From NCBI GenBank assembly GCA_007280905.1, contig QYQM01000020.1, positions 1-33,495 on the forward strand: DNA of 33,495 nucleotides, given 5' to 3'. Of the stretch, positions 23,981 through 32,792 are shown one piece after another (the first letter of the stretch is position 1; each line of letters opens with the position of its first letter). Under the pieces are notes generated by a model. It ran no database searches, was not told the DNA's origin, and saw only the letters and a list, made by a program, of their open reading frames with translations. The translations under genes and the position numbers were made by a program. This DNA is from Porphyromonadaceae bacterium. GTDB lineage: Bacteria > Bacteroidota > Bacteroidia > Bacteroidales > UBA12481.

Positions 23981-26375
23981 TTCTGGTAAATTTCATCCGG
24001 TACAGCTTCGCTCCTTCAACTTTCGCACGGGTTACGTAATCCGTGTGATATTTGTTGGCCACATACGATTCTGTCTGGTCGCAATAGTGCTTGCTGGCAG
24101 GAATTCCTGATGTTCCGGTAAGGATTACTGTCAACGAATGATCCCAGTTGCCGGTATCGAAAATATGTCGCTCCGAAGCACCGTGATTGACTCCTGAATT
24201 CTTGTTTAGCGGACTTTCATAAGGCCCAACGGTGTGAAAACTTCCTCCTACCGGGTAAGGTCCGCGGTTTAACCGGAATATCTTGTTCAGGATCTTAACG
24301 CTCGACATAGGATGTGCAAGGGTAATGGTATGGGCATCACCCCACTTCCATGCATCCGGTTTAGTGCCATATTCCAATGCCAGTTCCTTCACCGCTTGCT
24401 GAAACGAGAGGCCAATGATATTCCCGAAGGTCTCGGTTACCTCTTTTGTTGTTATATCATCCGCCCAGGTATCATTGGGCTTAACCAGCATATTTTCCAG
24501 AAAATTCTCGAAAAAGGTTTTTTCTCCGATGAATTCAGTCAGCAATAAGGAATCCATCTGATCCTTAACCAAATTGATGCCGGTGAGGTAATACCATTTT
24601 TCAAAAATCAGTCCTTCCGGACGCTCTTTCAAAAGGGTACAGTCCCAATTCCGCATCAATTCATAGACTTGTTTTTCGGTTTCCGACAATCCGGTTTTTA
24701 CAACCAGGTGCGATAGAAAATAGCGTGTGAATTTTTCCGCCATTTTCGATTTCTGATCGCCTTGCATCCGTTGAAAATCCTCGGCAGATAATTTCTCCTT
24801 CTCTTTCAGCATCTCGACAATCCGGTCCATACGATAAGGCAAAACATACCAATCACTGATATAATAAGGATAATCTGCCGGGGCCGTTTTACAGTTAGCC
24901 GATGCAACATACCCGCATTCAGGATTATAGGTATACGGCAGTTGATCAAAGGGCACCAGCCCTTTCCAATCATAACGATCGGTATCTCCGGGGTAAACCA
25001 GGATCCTGTCGCCCTCGCGGATCGGAATTCCGATGGTGGATTGAAGTCCGATATTTCCCTTGACATCAGCGTAAACCGCATTTTGATTAACTGAAACAAA
25101 TGATCTCAAGGCGTTTCTGAAATCGGTCCAGTTAGATGCTCTGTTCAGCAGGTAAACCGCTGACACTTCATTGCTGTCCTCATTGCCCAGCCATCTCATT
25201 GACAATACTTTATCATGCACCTTTTTTAGTTCGGAAATGATAGGTCCCCGATGGGTAAACCGGTTGTACCGGATCACCGAATCACCGCCCTTGATCAGAA
25301 TTTTTTCCTCCACTCTCTTTAAATCCTTCCAGACTCCATTCAGGAGGTACTGATCAGGATTGTTGGGATTGATGGTCTCCTGATAAAAATCAGCATCATC
25401 GGTCATCACGTTGGTAAATCCCCAGGCTATAGAATCGTTGTGACCGGCAATAACCATCGGCTGTCCCGGCAGAACCACCCCTGTTACATTCAGTTTCCCC
25501 GGTATAACCTGGTTCATCTGGTACCAGATACCGGGAATATTCAGGTTCAGGTGCATATCATTGGCCAGCAATGGCTTGCCGGTTACGCTTTTCTTGCCTG
25601 CCACCGCCCAGTTGTTACTGCCGCGAAACACATCCAATCCAAGTTCATCGGTAATTGATGCAGTTTTCGAAAGCTTTGTCAATGCCTCAGCGGCCGACTT
25701 ATCTAACTTAAAATCGGGATAAATCGGGGTTTTGTGAACTGAATCCATATCAGGCACCATATATTTCGAAAGGTCAGGCCCCAGTTTCTGGAGCATCTTA
25801 TCGAGTAAAACCTCACAAGGCCAGCCGGTTGAGAGATCCCAGGCCATATATCCGATCAGGTTAAGTGAATGTTCGGGCAACCAGGGTTCCGGTTTATAGC
25901 CCAGCAGTCCGAATTCCGGGGGTAGCTTGCTTCCGGCTTGCTGAATAAACTGGTTAACTCCTTCGGCAAAAGATTCGATGCTGGTACGCATGTTTGAATC
26001 TGCCTTGCCAAAAATTCTTCTTGATTTCTCGGTAAAGCGAAGGGAGCGGAAAAGCATATCCGCATCAACAAGGTCTTTGCCAAAAATCTCTGCCAGGCGC
26101 CCTTGCGTAACCCGCCTGAGCAGATCCATCTGCCAGAGCCTGTCCTGAGCCATTGTATAACCTGCCGCCAGGTAAAGATCGTGCTCATTCTCAGCATAAA
26201 TATGAGGAATCGCGAATGAATCCCTGATCACGGTTACGTCAGCAGTAAGTCCGGAAAGTTTAACATCTTTGTTATAATCAGGCAAGGCCCTGGTTTTAAA
26301 CTGACCAATAAAAATCAATCCACCAACGACCACAACCGCGAGAATAACGCCCAGGATAATCAGTATCTTTTTCAT
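23976..26375 (-). CDS. Penicillin acylase family amidohydrolase (Ntn hydrolase)
   Basis: A 799-residue exported or membrane-anchored Ntn hydrolase. A single N-terminal hydrophobic segment (3-24) acts as signal or anchor. The alpha chain (about 30-252) contains AGYTMAQDRLWQMDLLRR (71-88) and QGRLAEIFG. The precursor is expected to cut itself between G252 and S253, freeing S253 (RGSNNWAV) as nucleophile of the beta chain; HNDSIAWGFTNVMTDDADFY follows as usual. Members hydrolyse amide bonds in acyl-homoserine lactones, beta-lactams or other N-acyl compounds; the substrate is unknown. The ATG at 26375 starts the signal; longer forms begin in a repeat. It lies 146 bp downstream of the envelope operon. 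Confidence 0.93.
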   Translation of the reverse strand: MKKILIILGVILAVVVVGGLIFIGQFKTRALPDYNKDVKLSGLTADVTVIRDSFAIPHIYAENEHDLYLAAGYTMAQDRLWQMDLLRRVTQGRLAEIFGKDLVDADMLFRSLRFTEKSRRIFGKADSNMRTSIESFAEGVNQFIQQAGSKLPPEFGLLGYKPEPWLPEHSLNLIGYMAWDLSTGWPCEVLLDKMLQKLGPDLSKYMVPDMDSVHKTPIYPDFKLDKSAAEALTKLSKTASITDELGLDVFRGSNNWAVAGKKSVTGKPLLANDMHLNLNIPGIWYQMNQVIPGKLNVTGVVLPGQPMVIAGHNDSIAWGFTNVMTDDADFYQETINPNNPDQYLLNGVWKDLKRVEEKILIKGGDSVIRYNRFTHRGPIISELKKVHDKVLSMRWLGNEDSNEVSAVYLLNRASNWTDFRNALRSFVSVNQNAVYADVKGNIGLQSTIGIPIREGDRILVYPGDTDRYDWKGLVPFDQLPYTYNPECGYVASANCKTAPADYPYYISDWYVLPYRMDRIVEMLKEKEKLSAEDFQRMQGDQKSKMAEKFTRYFLSHLVVKTGLSETEKQVYELMRNWDCTLLKERPEGLIFEKWYYLTGINLVKDQMDSLLLTEFIGEKTFFENFLENMLVKPNDTWADDITTKEVTETFGNIIGLSFQQAVKELALEYGTKPDAWKWGDAHTITLAHPMSSVKILNKIFRLNRGPYPVGGSFHTVGPYESPLNKNSGVNHGASERHIFDTGNWDHSLTVILTGTSGIPASKHYCDQTESYVANKYHTDYVTRAKVEGAKLYRMKFTRK

Positions 26376-26414
26376 AATGCAGGTTTTAGATTGCCGGAAA
26401 AGATACAAATATTT

Positions 26415-26518
26415 GTGACGAGTGACAAGTGACGGTTGAGATTCGAATTTAGAATTCCGAAGTTGAAGATCCAAGTATCATGAAGGTCGGCTTCTCTACT
26501 CAACTTGTCACTCGTCAC
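26415..26518. repeat. 16 bp perfect inverted repeat of GTGAC words
   Basis: GTGACGAGTGACAAGT (26415-26430) and ACTTGTCACTCGTCAC (26503-26518) are exact reverse complements with 72 bp between them. The right arm begins 3 bp after the LolA-like gene's stop. It could form a long stem in the transcript running toward the penicillin-acylase-family gene. Confidence 0.8.
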
Positions 26519-26521
26519 TTT

Positions 26522-27253
26522 TCAACGCAGTGCCGCTTTGCTGAACACCGACTCCGGTATCGTTGCGTCAAACTGTATGTCATTAATAATAAACTCTGTA
26601 CCGGCCCCAGTCTTCAGCATATCCTTGTAAGTCATTTTTGTTGGAAACCAACGACCATCAATCTTCTTAACCCCGCTTAAGTTTGTCTGTTTAAGGAGTT
26701 TTCCTGCTTTCGCATAACATTCTTCTTTCATCGGGATATTTCTCTCCTGATCGATCCACATTTTTCGCATGTAATAGGCTGCATCGTCAGTTTTGGCCCT
26801 TAACTCGAGTACCCAGCAGGCTTGGCCATCGATATGGTCAGGACCGATCACTGCCGCATCATAAATGTCAGTCAGTTTGCGGTCGTCCATCATATCTTCG
26901 TAGGAAAGATCCGATCCCATAACCGACTGGCGAAGCATGTGACCGGAAATCTGTATGATTCGGTCGGCTGATGGAGAGAACATCCATAATTGATCTTCCA
27001 ATTTGAGCATTTTGGTTCCTTTATCACGGGCCGGCGACAGGTATTCGGTAAAGGATTTTTTATCTCCTTCCGACCAGACCTTCAATTCCATGATACGCTC
27101 CCCGCGCTGTGCATGAACGATCATGGTTGCGGTGAGAACCCGGTTTTTTGATGCCATGTTCCGGTCGATTTGTTCAAGAATTTTGTTTGCCGATGGGTTC
27201 TGTCCATATAAAAGGCCTGGCAGAAACACCAGAGATATCAGTATTCTTCTCAT
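26522..27253 (-). CDS. LolA-like outer-membrane lipoprotein-sorting family protein
   Basis: A 243-residue periplasmic protein with a signal peptide (1-17, LLYGQ). It shows the half-barrel pattern of the LolA/outer membrane lipoprotein-sorting family: ATMIVHAQRGERIMELKVWS (42-61), then TKMLKLEDQLWMFSPSADRI and the C-terminal RWFPTKMTYKDM. Family members shuttle lipid-attached or hydrophobic cargo across the periplasm. Its ATG overlaps the stop of the upstream permease by one base (TAATG), so they are translationally coupled. It is the last gene of the barrel-ATPase-permease-permease-LolA set. It is probably not the housekeeping LolA; that is inference from the operon. Confidence 0.82.
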   Translation of the reverse strand: MRRILISLVFLPGLLYGQNPSANKILEQIDRNMASKNRVLTATMIVHAQRGERIMELKVWSEGDKKSFTEYLSPARDKGTKMLKLEDQLWMFSPSADRIIQISGHMLRQSVMGSDLSYEDMMDDRKLTDIYDAAVIGPDHIDGQACWVLELRAKTDDAAYYMRKMWIDQERNIPMKEECYAKAGKLLKQTNLSGVKKIDGRWFPTKMTYKDMLKTGAGTEFIINDIQFDATIPESVFSKAALR

Positions 27254-28521
27254 TATTCGAGTTCTTTAAACAGTTGAGCAGTTTTGCGTTTATAGATTCC
27301 GATGCCTGCAAGCGACGTTCCTATGACGGTTGCGAAAAGGCCTGGGACAAATCCAACATAAAAGGCAGGCAGGGTAACTTCCGTACGGAAAACAGCAGGG
27401 AGCATCATCGAGGCATTTTTCATAAATCCTGACACATCGATGCCATGTTTCTGAATCCAGAACGAGAGGGATAGTCCAATTGCTGATCCGATAAGCGATC
27501 CGACAAGTCCAATCAGGATGGATTCCGATATAAGCGACCGGTAAACGTGTCCTTTCGATTCGCCCATAGCCAGGCGCACACCCACTTCGCCATATCGCCT
27601 CAATCCTCCAAGCAGTCCAGCGTTCCATAGCACCAGCGACATAGCCATCACAAAAATAGAAATGACGATTGCTGACACTAAATCCATATAATCAACCATG
27701 CTGCTGAGGCCATTCTGATCGCGCAGGCTGACCATAACCGGACTGTAAGGGTCGGCAGGATCGGATGATGTCATGAACCTGGTAACCTCTGCAGCGGCCA
27801 GCTCCTTATTGTAAAAATTGGTTTTAAAGTATCCAAGGATTTCGCTCGCGGCATCAGGCATATCAAGTGCAAGCTGAACATCATGGATATCTGCAATGAT
27901 TGCCCCCCGATCGAGAATGGCGCTGCCGAATTTCACGGTACCGGCCACTTTAAAATTATAAACCGTCATGCTTCCGAACATCGTTGAACCCAGCAAGGTT
28001 ATCTGATCGCCTGGCACTACTTTCAGTTTTTCCGCAAACTGCTCACTGATCAGAACTTCTCCTGCCTGGGTTGGAATATGTCCCTTGACCATTGACTTCG
28101 GAATATTGAGCCGTTGCGTTTCTGTTGAGTTTGCAGATAGAAGGTCGATGCCCCAGCCAATGGCCGGTCCCTGTGAGCGGGTTTCGCCCTGTGCATCAGG
28201 TGCATCGATTAACCCGCCGAACCGGATACGCTGAATCCATGCCATTTCCGGAAACTCTTTTTGCAGAGTTTCTGTTAGCTTACCGGTTTGAACCAATGCC
28301 AGATCATTGGGCGTTTGCTCCACCCGCTCGGCGTAAGCCTTGGTCATCACCTTAACATGGCCGGTGGAGAACTTAGCATTAAAATCGATCAGATCGCCGA
28401 GTATGCCGTTCATCCAGCAGTGCAGGAAGACGGTCAGAAAAACCCCGGTCACTACCACGATGACTGGTAACAAACTTCGCTGACGGTCTCTTAATAGTCC
28501 TTTGAATATGAATCGTATCAT
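27253..28521 (-). CDS. ABC transporter permease, FtsX/LolE-like (second of pair)
   Basis: A 422-residue permease with the FtsX/MacB layout: one N-terminal helix (about 17-38), a large periplasmic domain (about 40-275), and three C-terminal helices. The C-terminal FtsX-type segment includes GLLGGLRRYGEVGVRLAMGE. The N-terminal MIRFIFKGLLRDRQRSLLPV resembles LolC/E-type permeases. It acts in the inner membrane, using the ATPase encoded upstream. It overlaps the previous gene by 4 bp and the LolA-like gene by 1 bp. Confidence 0.88.
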   Translation of the reverse strand: MIRFIFKGLLRDRQRSLLPVIVVVTGVFLTVFLHCWMNGILGDLIDFNAKFSTGHVKVMTKAYAERVEQTPNDLALVQTGKLTETLQKEFPEMAWIQRIRFGGLIDAPDAQGETRSQGPAIGWGIDLLSANSTETQRLNIPKSMVKGHIPTQAGEVLISEQFAEKLKVVPGDQITLLGSTMFGSMTVYNFKVAGTVKFGSAILDRGAIIADIHDVQLALDMPDAASEILGYFKTNFYNKELAAAEVTRFMTSSDPADPYSPVMVSLRDQNGLSSMVDYMDLVSAIVISIFVMAMSLVLWNAGLLGGLRRYGEVGVRLAMGESKGHVYRSLISESILIGLVGSLIGSAIGLSLSFWIQKHGIDVSGFMKNASMMLPAVFRTEVTLPAFYVGFVPGLFATVIGTSLAGIGIYKRKTAQLFKELE

Positions 28522-29690
28522 TGTATTCTTCCTCTAATTGCTTCGGTTGGGTTCATTTTGGAAATGCGACGGGCCGGGAGGTAACTGACAATAGTGGCTG
28601 TAATTAATACAAACACGATCGTTATGATTATCAATCCGATACTATATACCGGAAAGATTTTTTCTGCCACTGCCAGTCCCATCGAATCGGTGGCTTTTGG
28701 CATGGGGATACCGAATCTCGATTGTGATGCAAGGAAGGGAATCCCATAGATGGCGGCCAAAATTGCAGCAAGAACGCCATGCATGGCACCTTCCACGGTG
28801 AACAGTTTTACTACCTGCCAGCGGGTCATTCCGAGGGCAATCTGTGTGCCGATTTCCCGCTGCCTGCGGAATATCGATAAAACCTGCGTATCAAAGATCG
28901 CCAGCATGGCCAGCAGAAGAAGGATCAGGTACATTACGGCACTGCTAAATGACTTCCCTTTGATGATCTGATCGATTTCCGCAGTTAGCGTTTTCAGGTC
29001 CTTGGAAACCCAACCTTCGGAGTTAAAAGAGGGCCATTCTGATTTCCCCCGGATGAGCAATGTTGCCTCGCCGGGCACCTGAAGCATTTTTTGCAGGCGT
29101 GTTAAGGGTATCCAGATCTGGCCCGCGTCCACCGTGGGCACGTTTGTATCAAAGATAGCGGCTATCCTGACATCTGCCGCATCGAAGGTACCGTTGCGAT
29201 CGCGCCAGCGTAACGTGATCAGATCTCCCACTTTAATCCTGTTGGATTGAGCCATCCGTTTACCGACCAAAGCAGAAATTTCAGTAGAATCGCCTATCAT
29301 AGAAGCCGTTGGAAGGTCGAGCACTTTCTGGTTGTCAGGAATGCCTTTCAGTAGAATGCTCTGTATCCGGCCTTCAGGATAAAATGAAGCCATCGTGATC
29401 AGAACCGGAGCTATCTGACCTTCCTTAACCAGGTTATTGAGCTCACCGGGAATCGGGCCGAAGCTATTTTGCAGGGTAAAAGGATCGACCGGGTCGTAAT
29501 TTTTCTGCCATAGCTGTCCCTGGCCCGTGTCCCAGTGAATCATATCCGTTTTAGCCTGCCGGTTCCACCCATCAAGCATACCATTCATATAAATGATCAC
29601 CACATAGGAGAGCGACAATACAAACACATTCAGCCAGGTTCGCAGACCGGCGCCTATCAGGTTCCGTATCGCGAGTTTGAAAGTTAACAT
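28518..29690 (-). CDS. ABC transporter permease, FtsX/LolC-like (first of pair)
   Basis: A 390-residue FtsX-type permease. It begins MLTFKLAIRNLIGAGLRTWL, has one helix near 18-35, a periplasmic domain (about 40-250) and C-terminal helices, and closes with SYLPARRISKMNPTEAIRG, a strong LolC/E/MacB-family signature. A coupling-loop-like segment, FRRQREIGTQIALGMTRW, should contact the ATPase. It starts 11 bp after the ATPase gene and overlaps the second permease by 4 bp (ATGA). Two different permeases suggest a heterodimer like LolCE. Confidence 0.9.
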   Translation of the reverse strand: MLTFKLAIRNLIGAGLRTWLNVFVLSLSYVVIIYMNGMLDGWNRQAKTDMIHWDTGQGQLWQKNYDPVDPFTLQNSFGPIPGELNNLVKEGQIAPVLITMASFYPEGRIQSILLKGIPDNQKVLDLPTASMIGDSTEISALVGKRMAQSNRIKVGDLITLRWRDRNGTFDAADVRIAAIFDTNVPTVDAGQIWIPLTRLQKMLQVPGEATLLIRGKSEWPSFNSEGWVSKDLKTLTAEIDQIIKGKSFSSAVMYLILLLLAMLAIFDTQVLSIFRRQREIGTQIALGMTRWQVVKLFTVEGAMHGVLAAILAAIYGIPFLASQSRFGIPMPKATDSMGLAVAEKIFPVYSIGLIIITIVFVLITATIVSYLPARRISKMNPTEAIRGRIQ

Positions 29691-29701
29691 AAACGATCCT
29701 C

Positions 29702-30406
29702 CTATTTAACCGTAACAATCTCATCACTAGATACTTTACCATCGTAAAGTTTAATAATCCGACGAAGGTACCCAATGACCTTTTCATCGTGGGTAGCAAA
29801 AAGGAATGTTGTTCCAAGTTCCTTATTCAGTTTGACCATGGTTTGCAGGATATGATGGGAATTTTCGGCATCAAGGTTGGCTGTGGGCTCATCGGCCAAT
29901 ACAATTTCCGGCTTCTTTACGATGGCCCGAGCTATCGCTACCCGCTGACATTCACCGCCTGACATCTGGGCTGGCCGCGAACGCACCTTATCCGCCAAAC
30001 CAACCCAATCGAGCGCATCCATTACGGCTTTTTTCCGGCTTGCAGCATTCATTTTTTGCAGCAACAGAGGAAATTCAACGTTTTCCAGAGCTGAATATAC
30101 CGGCAACAGGTTAAACGTCTGAAAAATAAATCCGATTTTAAGATTTCTCAGATGTGCCGCTTTCTTCTGCGAAAGCTTCCCTACGGAATGGCGCATTACC
30201 AATGCTTCGCCTTCGGTTGGTGAATCGAGCGTACCAATAATATTGAGGAGGGTGGTTTTACCTGATCCGCTCGGCCCCACTAAGCCTGAGAATTCGCCCC
30301 CGGTGAAGGTAAGGTTGATGCCGTTAAGGGCAGTGAATTCCCTGTTCCCCATCGGAAACGTCTTCACCAGGTTCCGGATCTCAATGACAGTTTTATTGGA
30401 TTCCAT
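29702..30406 (-). CDS. ABC transporter ATPase, LolD/MacB-type
   Basis: A 234-residue ATPase. It carries Walker A GPSGSGKT (44-51), the Q-loop Q96 in GFIFQTFNLLP, the signature MSGGECQRVAIARAI (148-162), Walker B EIVLADEPTANLD (167-179) and the switch H206 (FATHD). All motifs are intact. The type is that of LolD/MacB/FtsE-like systems, which extract or push substrates at the inner membrane rather than move them through a classical channel. It lies between the outer-membrane barrel gene (23 bp upstream) and the first permease. Confidence 0.93.
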   Translation of the reverse strand: MESNKTVIEIRNLVKTFPMGNREFTALNGINLTFTGGEFSGLVGPSGSGKTTLLNIIGTLDSPTEGEALVMRHSVGKLSQKKAAHLRNLKIGFIFQTFNLLPVYSALENVEFPLLLQKMNAASRKKAVMDALDWVGLADKVRSRPAQMSGGECQRVAIARAIVKKPEIVLADEPTANLDAENSHHILQTMVKLNKELGTTFLFATHDEKVIGYLRRIIKLYDGKVSSDEIVTVK

Positions 30407-30429
30407 TGTATCTTATTAATAGTATAAAC

Positions 30430-31575
30430 TTAATGATTCCATACAAAAAGAAGCTGTATTCCCTTGCCGCCCATCAGATTGGAGTTGCCGGTATTCTGAT
30501 ATAGGTCGAAGGAATCAGGATTCCAGAAAGCGATCACATGCAGGCTGATCTTCTTCAAACTGATCCTCCAGTTAATAAACCGGTACCAATTGTTGGCTGT
30601 CCAGTTGTAAAAAACTATTCCCGATACCGAGAGGGACAGGTTGATAGGGTATGTGAGTGAAACTGCAGTAAAATCCAGATCTGAGGTGCTTTCAAACAGG
30701 GCAGGACCTGTCTGGTAAAGGAATTGTTCAGTGGTAAAGGTCAGCCCGTTACCGAGTCCGATGGTATAATCCGCACCGATTGTCAGCATCCGTATATGAT
30801 TTATGTTGGACTGCGGAAGGTTTTGGTAGGTGTATGTTCCTTCGAACCATATACCGGGACCGATATCCCATTTGCCGTCGAGACCAAAACGATATTCCGG
30901 AAAAGGCTTATCCAGGCTTACGGGGAAAAAACCTCTGGATTGATCTATGCCGATATACCTGAAATGCCCTGAAAAAGCCAATTCTCCTTTACCGGCAGGT
31001 ATCTGAAACCGTCCCCCGAATTCCGGCAGGTGGCGGTCAGTTGTGAGCATCTCCCATCCCTTAACCGTTTTACCCGGTAAAATTCCCCAAAGCCAGATGT
31101 TTGCATTATTCTGAAAGAAATAACGGCCGAGGGCAGCATACACACCGTTAGTTATTTGCAGGGGATCACGCGGATCCATATGATCGAACCACATCAGCGG
31201 CCGGAGCATCGTAGCGCTGCCGAAGCTGATTTTTTGCAGGCCCAGCCGGAGTTCAAACCTCTCCGACGCGATCCGGCCCCAAACCCGGTAAGGTTTGAGG
31301 TAAACGTCAGTGTAAAGGGTATCGTGCTTTTGAACCCCCACCTGGCCGTATGCATTGACTGATGCTTCCAGATCAAATTTCCAGGCTTTGCCAACAGGGG
31401 TATTCCATTTGATCTCGGGTATGTATCGCAAGGCTGTCAATAAATGCCAGTAACTTCCCGGTTTCACAAATTCCATCGATGATACCTGGCCGCCGAAAGA
31501 AACCTTTTGCCCCTCCGACACGGTGAATATCCCTCCCAGGAGGAAAAGAGTGGCCGCGATGAGCCTGGTTTTCAT
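30430..31575 (-). CDS. Outer-membrane beta-barrel protein, DUF1302-like motif, unknown function
   Basis: A 381-residue exported protein with a signal peptide (1-23, VSEGQ) and alternating strand pattern to the terminal LLFVWNH. It is predicted to be an outer-membrane barrel. The stretch LRLGLQKISFGSATMLRPLM, WFDHMDPRDP resembles the GRQ-IxxG-RPxxxF-DPRDP pattern of DUF1302-type barrels. That family is often encoded with LolA-like DUF1329 proteins and RND exporters in Proteobacteria; here the partners are ABC permeases. I chose the ATG at 31575, which begins the signal; a longer frame from 31734 starts inside the upstream peptidase gene. Its function is not known. Confidence 0.68.
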   Translation of the reverse strand: MKTRLIAATLFLLGGIFTVSEGQKVSFGGQVSSMEFVKPGSYWHLLTALRYIPEIKWNTPVGKAWKFDLEASVNAYGQVGVQKHDTLYTDVYLKPYRVWGRIASERFELRLGLQKISFGSATMLRPLMWFDHMDPRDPLQITNGVYAALGRYFFQNNANIWLWGILPGKTVKGWEMLTTDRHLPEFGGRFQIPAGKGELAFSGHFRYIGIDQSRGFFPVSLDKPFPEYRFGLDGKWDIGPGIWFEGTYTYQNLPQSNINHIRMLTIGADYTIGLGNGLTFTTEQFLYQTGPALFESTSDLDFTAVSLTYPINLSLSVSGIVFYNWTANNWYRFINWRISLKKISLHVIAFWNPDSFDLYQNTGNSNLMGGKGIQLLFVWNH

Positions 31576-31627
31576 TCTTCTGGTTTTCCGATGATTGTAG
31601 AATTCAATAAAGAATTTCGTAAAATAA

Positions 31628-32677
31628 TCACTTGTCACCAAAAATGGCCACTTTGTGCTCTCCTTTGCTGTTTGCCATCCCCCTGTACATACCTGGGGAA
31701 TTGAAAACCAGGGCGATATTCCCGTCTTTATCAACGGCGATGATTCCCCCTTCGCCCCCTGCCGGCTTAAGGCGATTGATGATAACCTCTTCGGCGGCTT
31801 TCCGGACGGTCATTCCTTTGTATTCCATGAGTGCTGCAATTTCGCGGGCGACGGTGTACCGGATAAAGAATTCGCCATGACCGGTGCCCGAAACAGCGCA
31901 GGATTTATTGTTTGCATAGGTACCCGCCCCAATGATCGGGGTATCGCCTATGCGGTTCCATCGTTTGTTTGTCATGCCGCCGGTAGAGGTTCCGGCCGCC
32001 AGGTTTCCGGCTTTATCCAGAGCCACGCAACCAACTGTACCAAATTTATTTTCCTTTTCTTTGGCAATTGCCTTCTGCAGATCCATCCACCGCCGTTCTG
32101 TAAAAAAGTAGGTGCTATCGACAATCTCCAATCCCTGCTCGCGTGCAAACTCGGTGGCTCCTTTGCCGGATAGAATCACATGGCTGGAATTCGTCATCAC
32201 TTTGCGGGCAAGGCTGATCGGGTTTTTCACATTCCTGACAACAGCCACTGCTCCGGCCATCAGGTTGGATCCGTCCATAACCGCAGCGTCGAGCTCATTA
32301 TATCCTTCGTGGGAGAAAACAGCTCCTTTGCCTGCATTAAACAACGGACAATCCTCCATGATCCGGATAACCCTTTCCACCGCATCCATCGACGCCCCTC
32401 CCTTGGCAAGTATCTGTTCACCAACGGTTAATGCCGAATCCAAAACGGCCAAATATGCCGTCTCCAATTCTTTCGACAGGTTTTCCCGCAGAATGACCCC
32501 GGCTCCTCCATGAATCGCAATGGCATATACTGGTTTAACGGAAACCGCACTCTTATCAGGAGCCGGATTCTTACAACCTGATAATCCCACAACAATCATA
32601 ACAAACAAAACCATCCACCCTCTCTTTACGATCTTATCGTTCTTCACGCTCTTCATGCTCTTTTCGTTTGTCTTCAT
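31628..32677 (-). CDS. Isoaspartyl peptidase / type 2 asparaginase, lipoprotein
   Basis: A 349-residue Ntn hydrolase. The N-terminus has a lipoprotein signal (C35 in LSGC), so it is exported and anchored. The mature part begins near 50 with YAIAIHGGAG. The precursor should self-cleave before T214 (KFGTVG), which becomes the catalytic threonine; GTSTGGMTNKRWNRIGDTPI follows, with the substrate-binding GTGHGE segment near 264. Such enzymes remove isoaspartyl residues from peptides or hydrolyse asparagine. It lies 52 bp upstream of the barrel gene on the same strand, so it may head the envelope operon. Its last residues and stop lie in a short TCACTTGTCAC repeat word (31628-31638). The second ATG (codon 8) is an alternative start. 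Confidence 0.94.
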   Translation of the reverse strand: MKTNEKSMKSVKNDKIVKRGWMVLFVMIVVGLSGCKNPAPDKSAVSVKPVYAIAIHGGAGVILRENLSKELETAYLAVLDSALTVGEQILAKGGASMDAVERVIRIMEDCPLFNAGKGAVFSHEGYNELDAAVMDGSNLMAGAVAVVRNVKNPISLARKVMTNSSHVILSGKGATEFAREQGLEIVDSTYFFTERRWMDLQKAIAKEKENKFGTVGCVALDKAGNLAAGTSTGGMTNKRWNRIGDTPIIGAGTYANNKSCAVSGTGHGEFFIRYTVAREIAALMEYKGMTVRKAAEEVIINRLKPAGGEGGIIAVDKDGNIALVFNSPGMYRGMANSKGEHKVAIFGDK

Positions 32678-32792
32678 GGCATTTCTATTGTTTTCATAAT
32701 CTGATCAGTATGAATGGCACATAAAGGTCAGGTTTAACGGGAAAAGATAAACAATTTATCGGTAAAGTGGTTTTATTCATACGGGCCTCCGT

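Noticed and set aside
23976-26375. Beta-lactam resistance gene (penicillin acylase family)
   Set aside because: The family is broad and mostly acts on other N-acyl compounds; nothing here points to antibiotic resistance.
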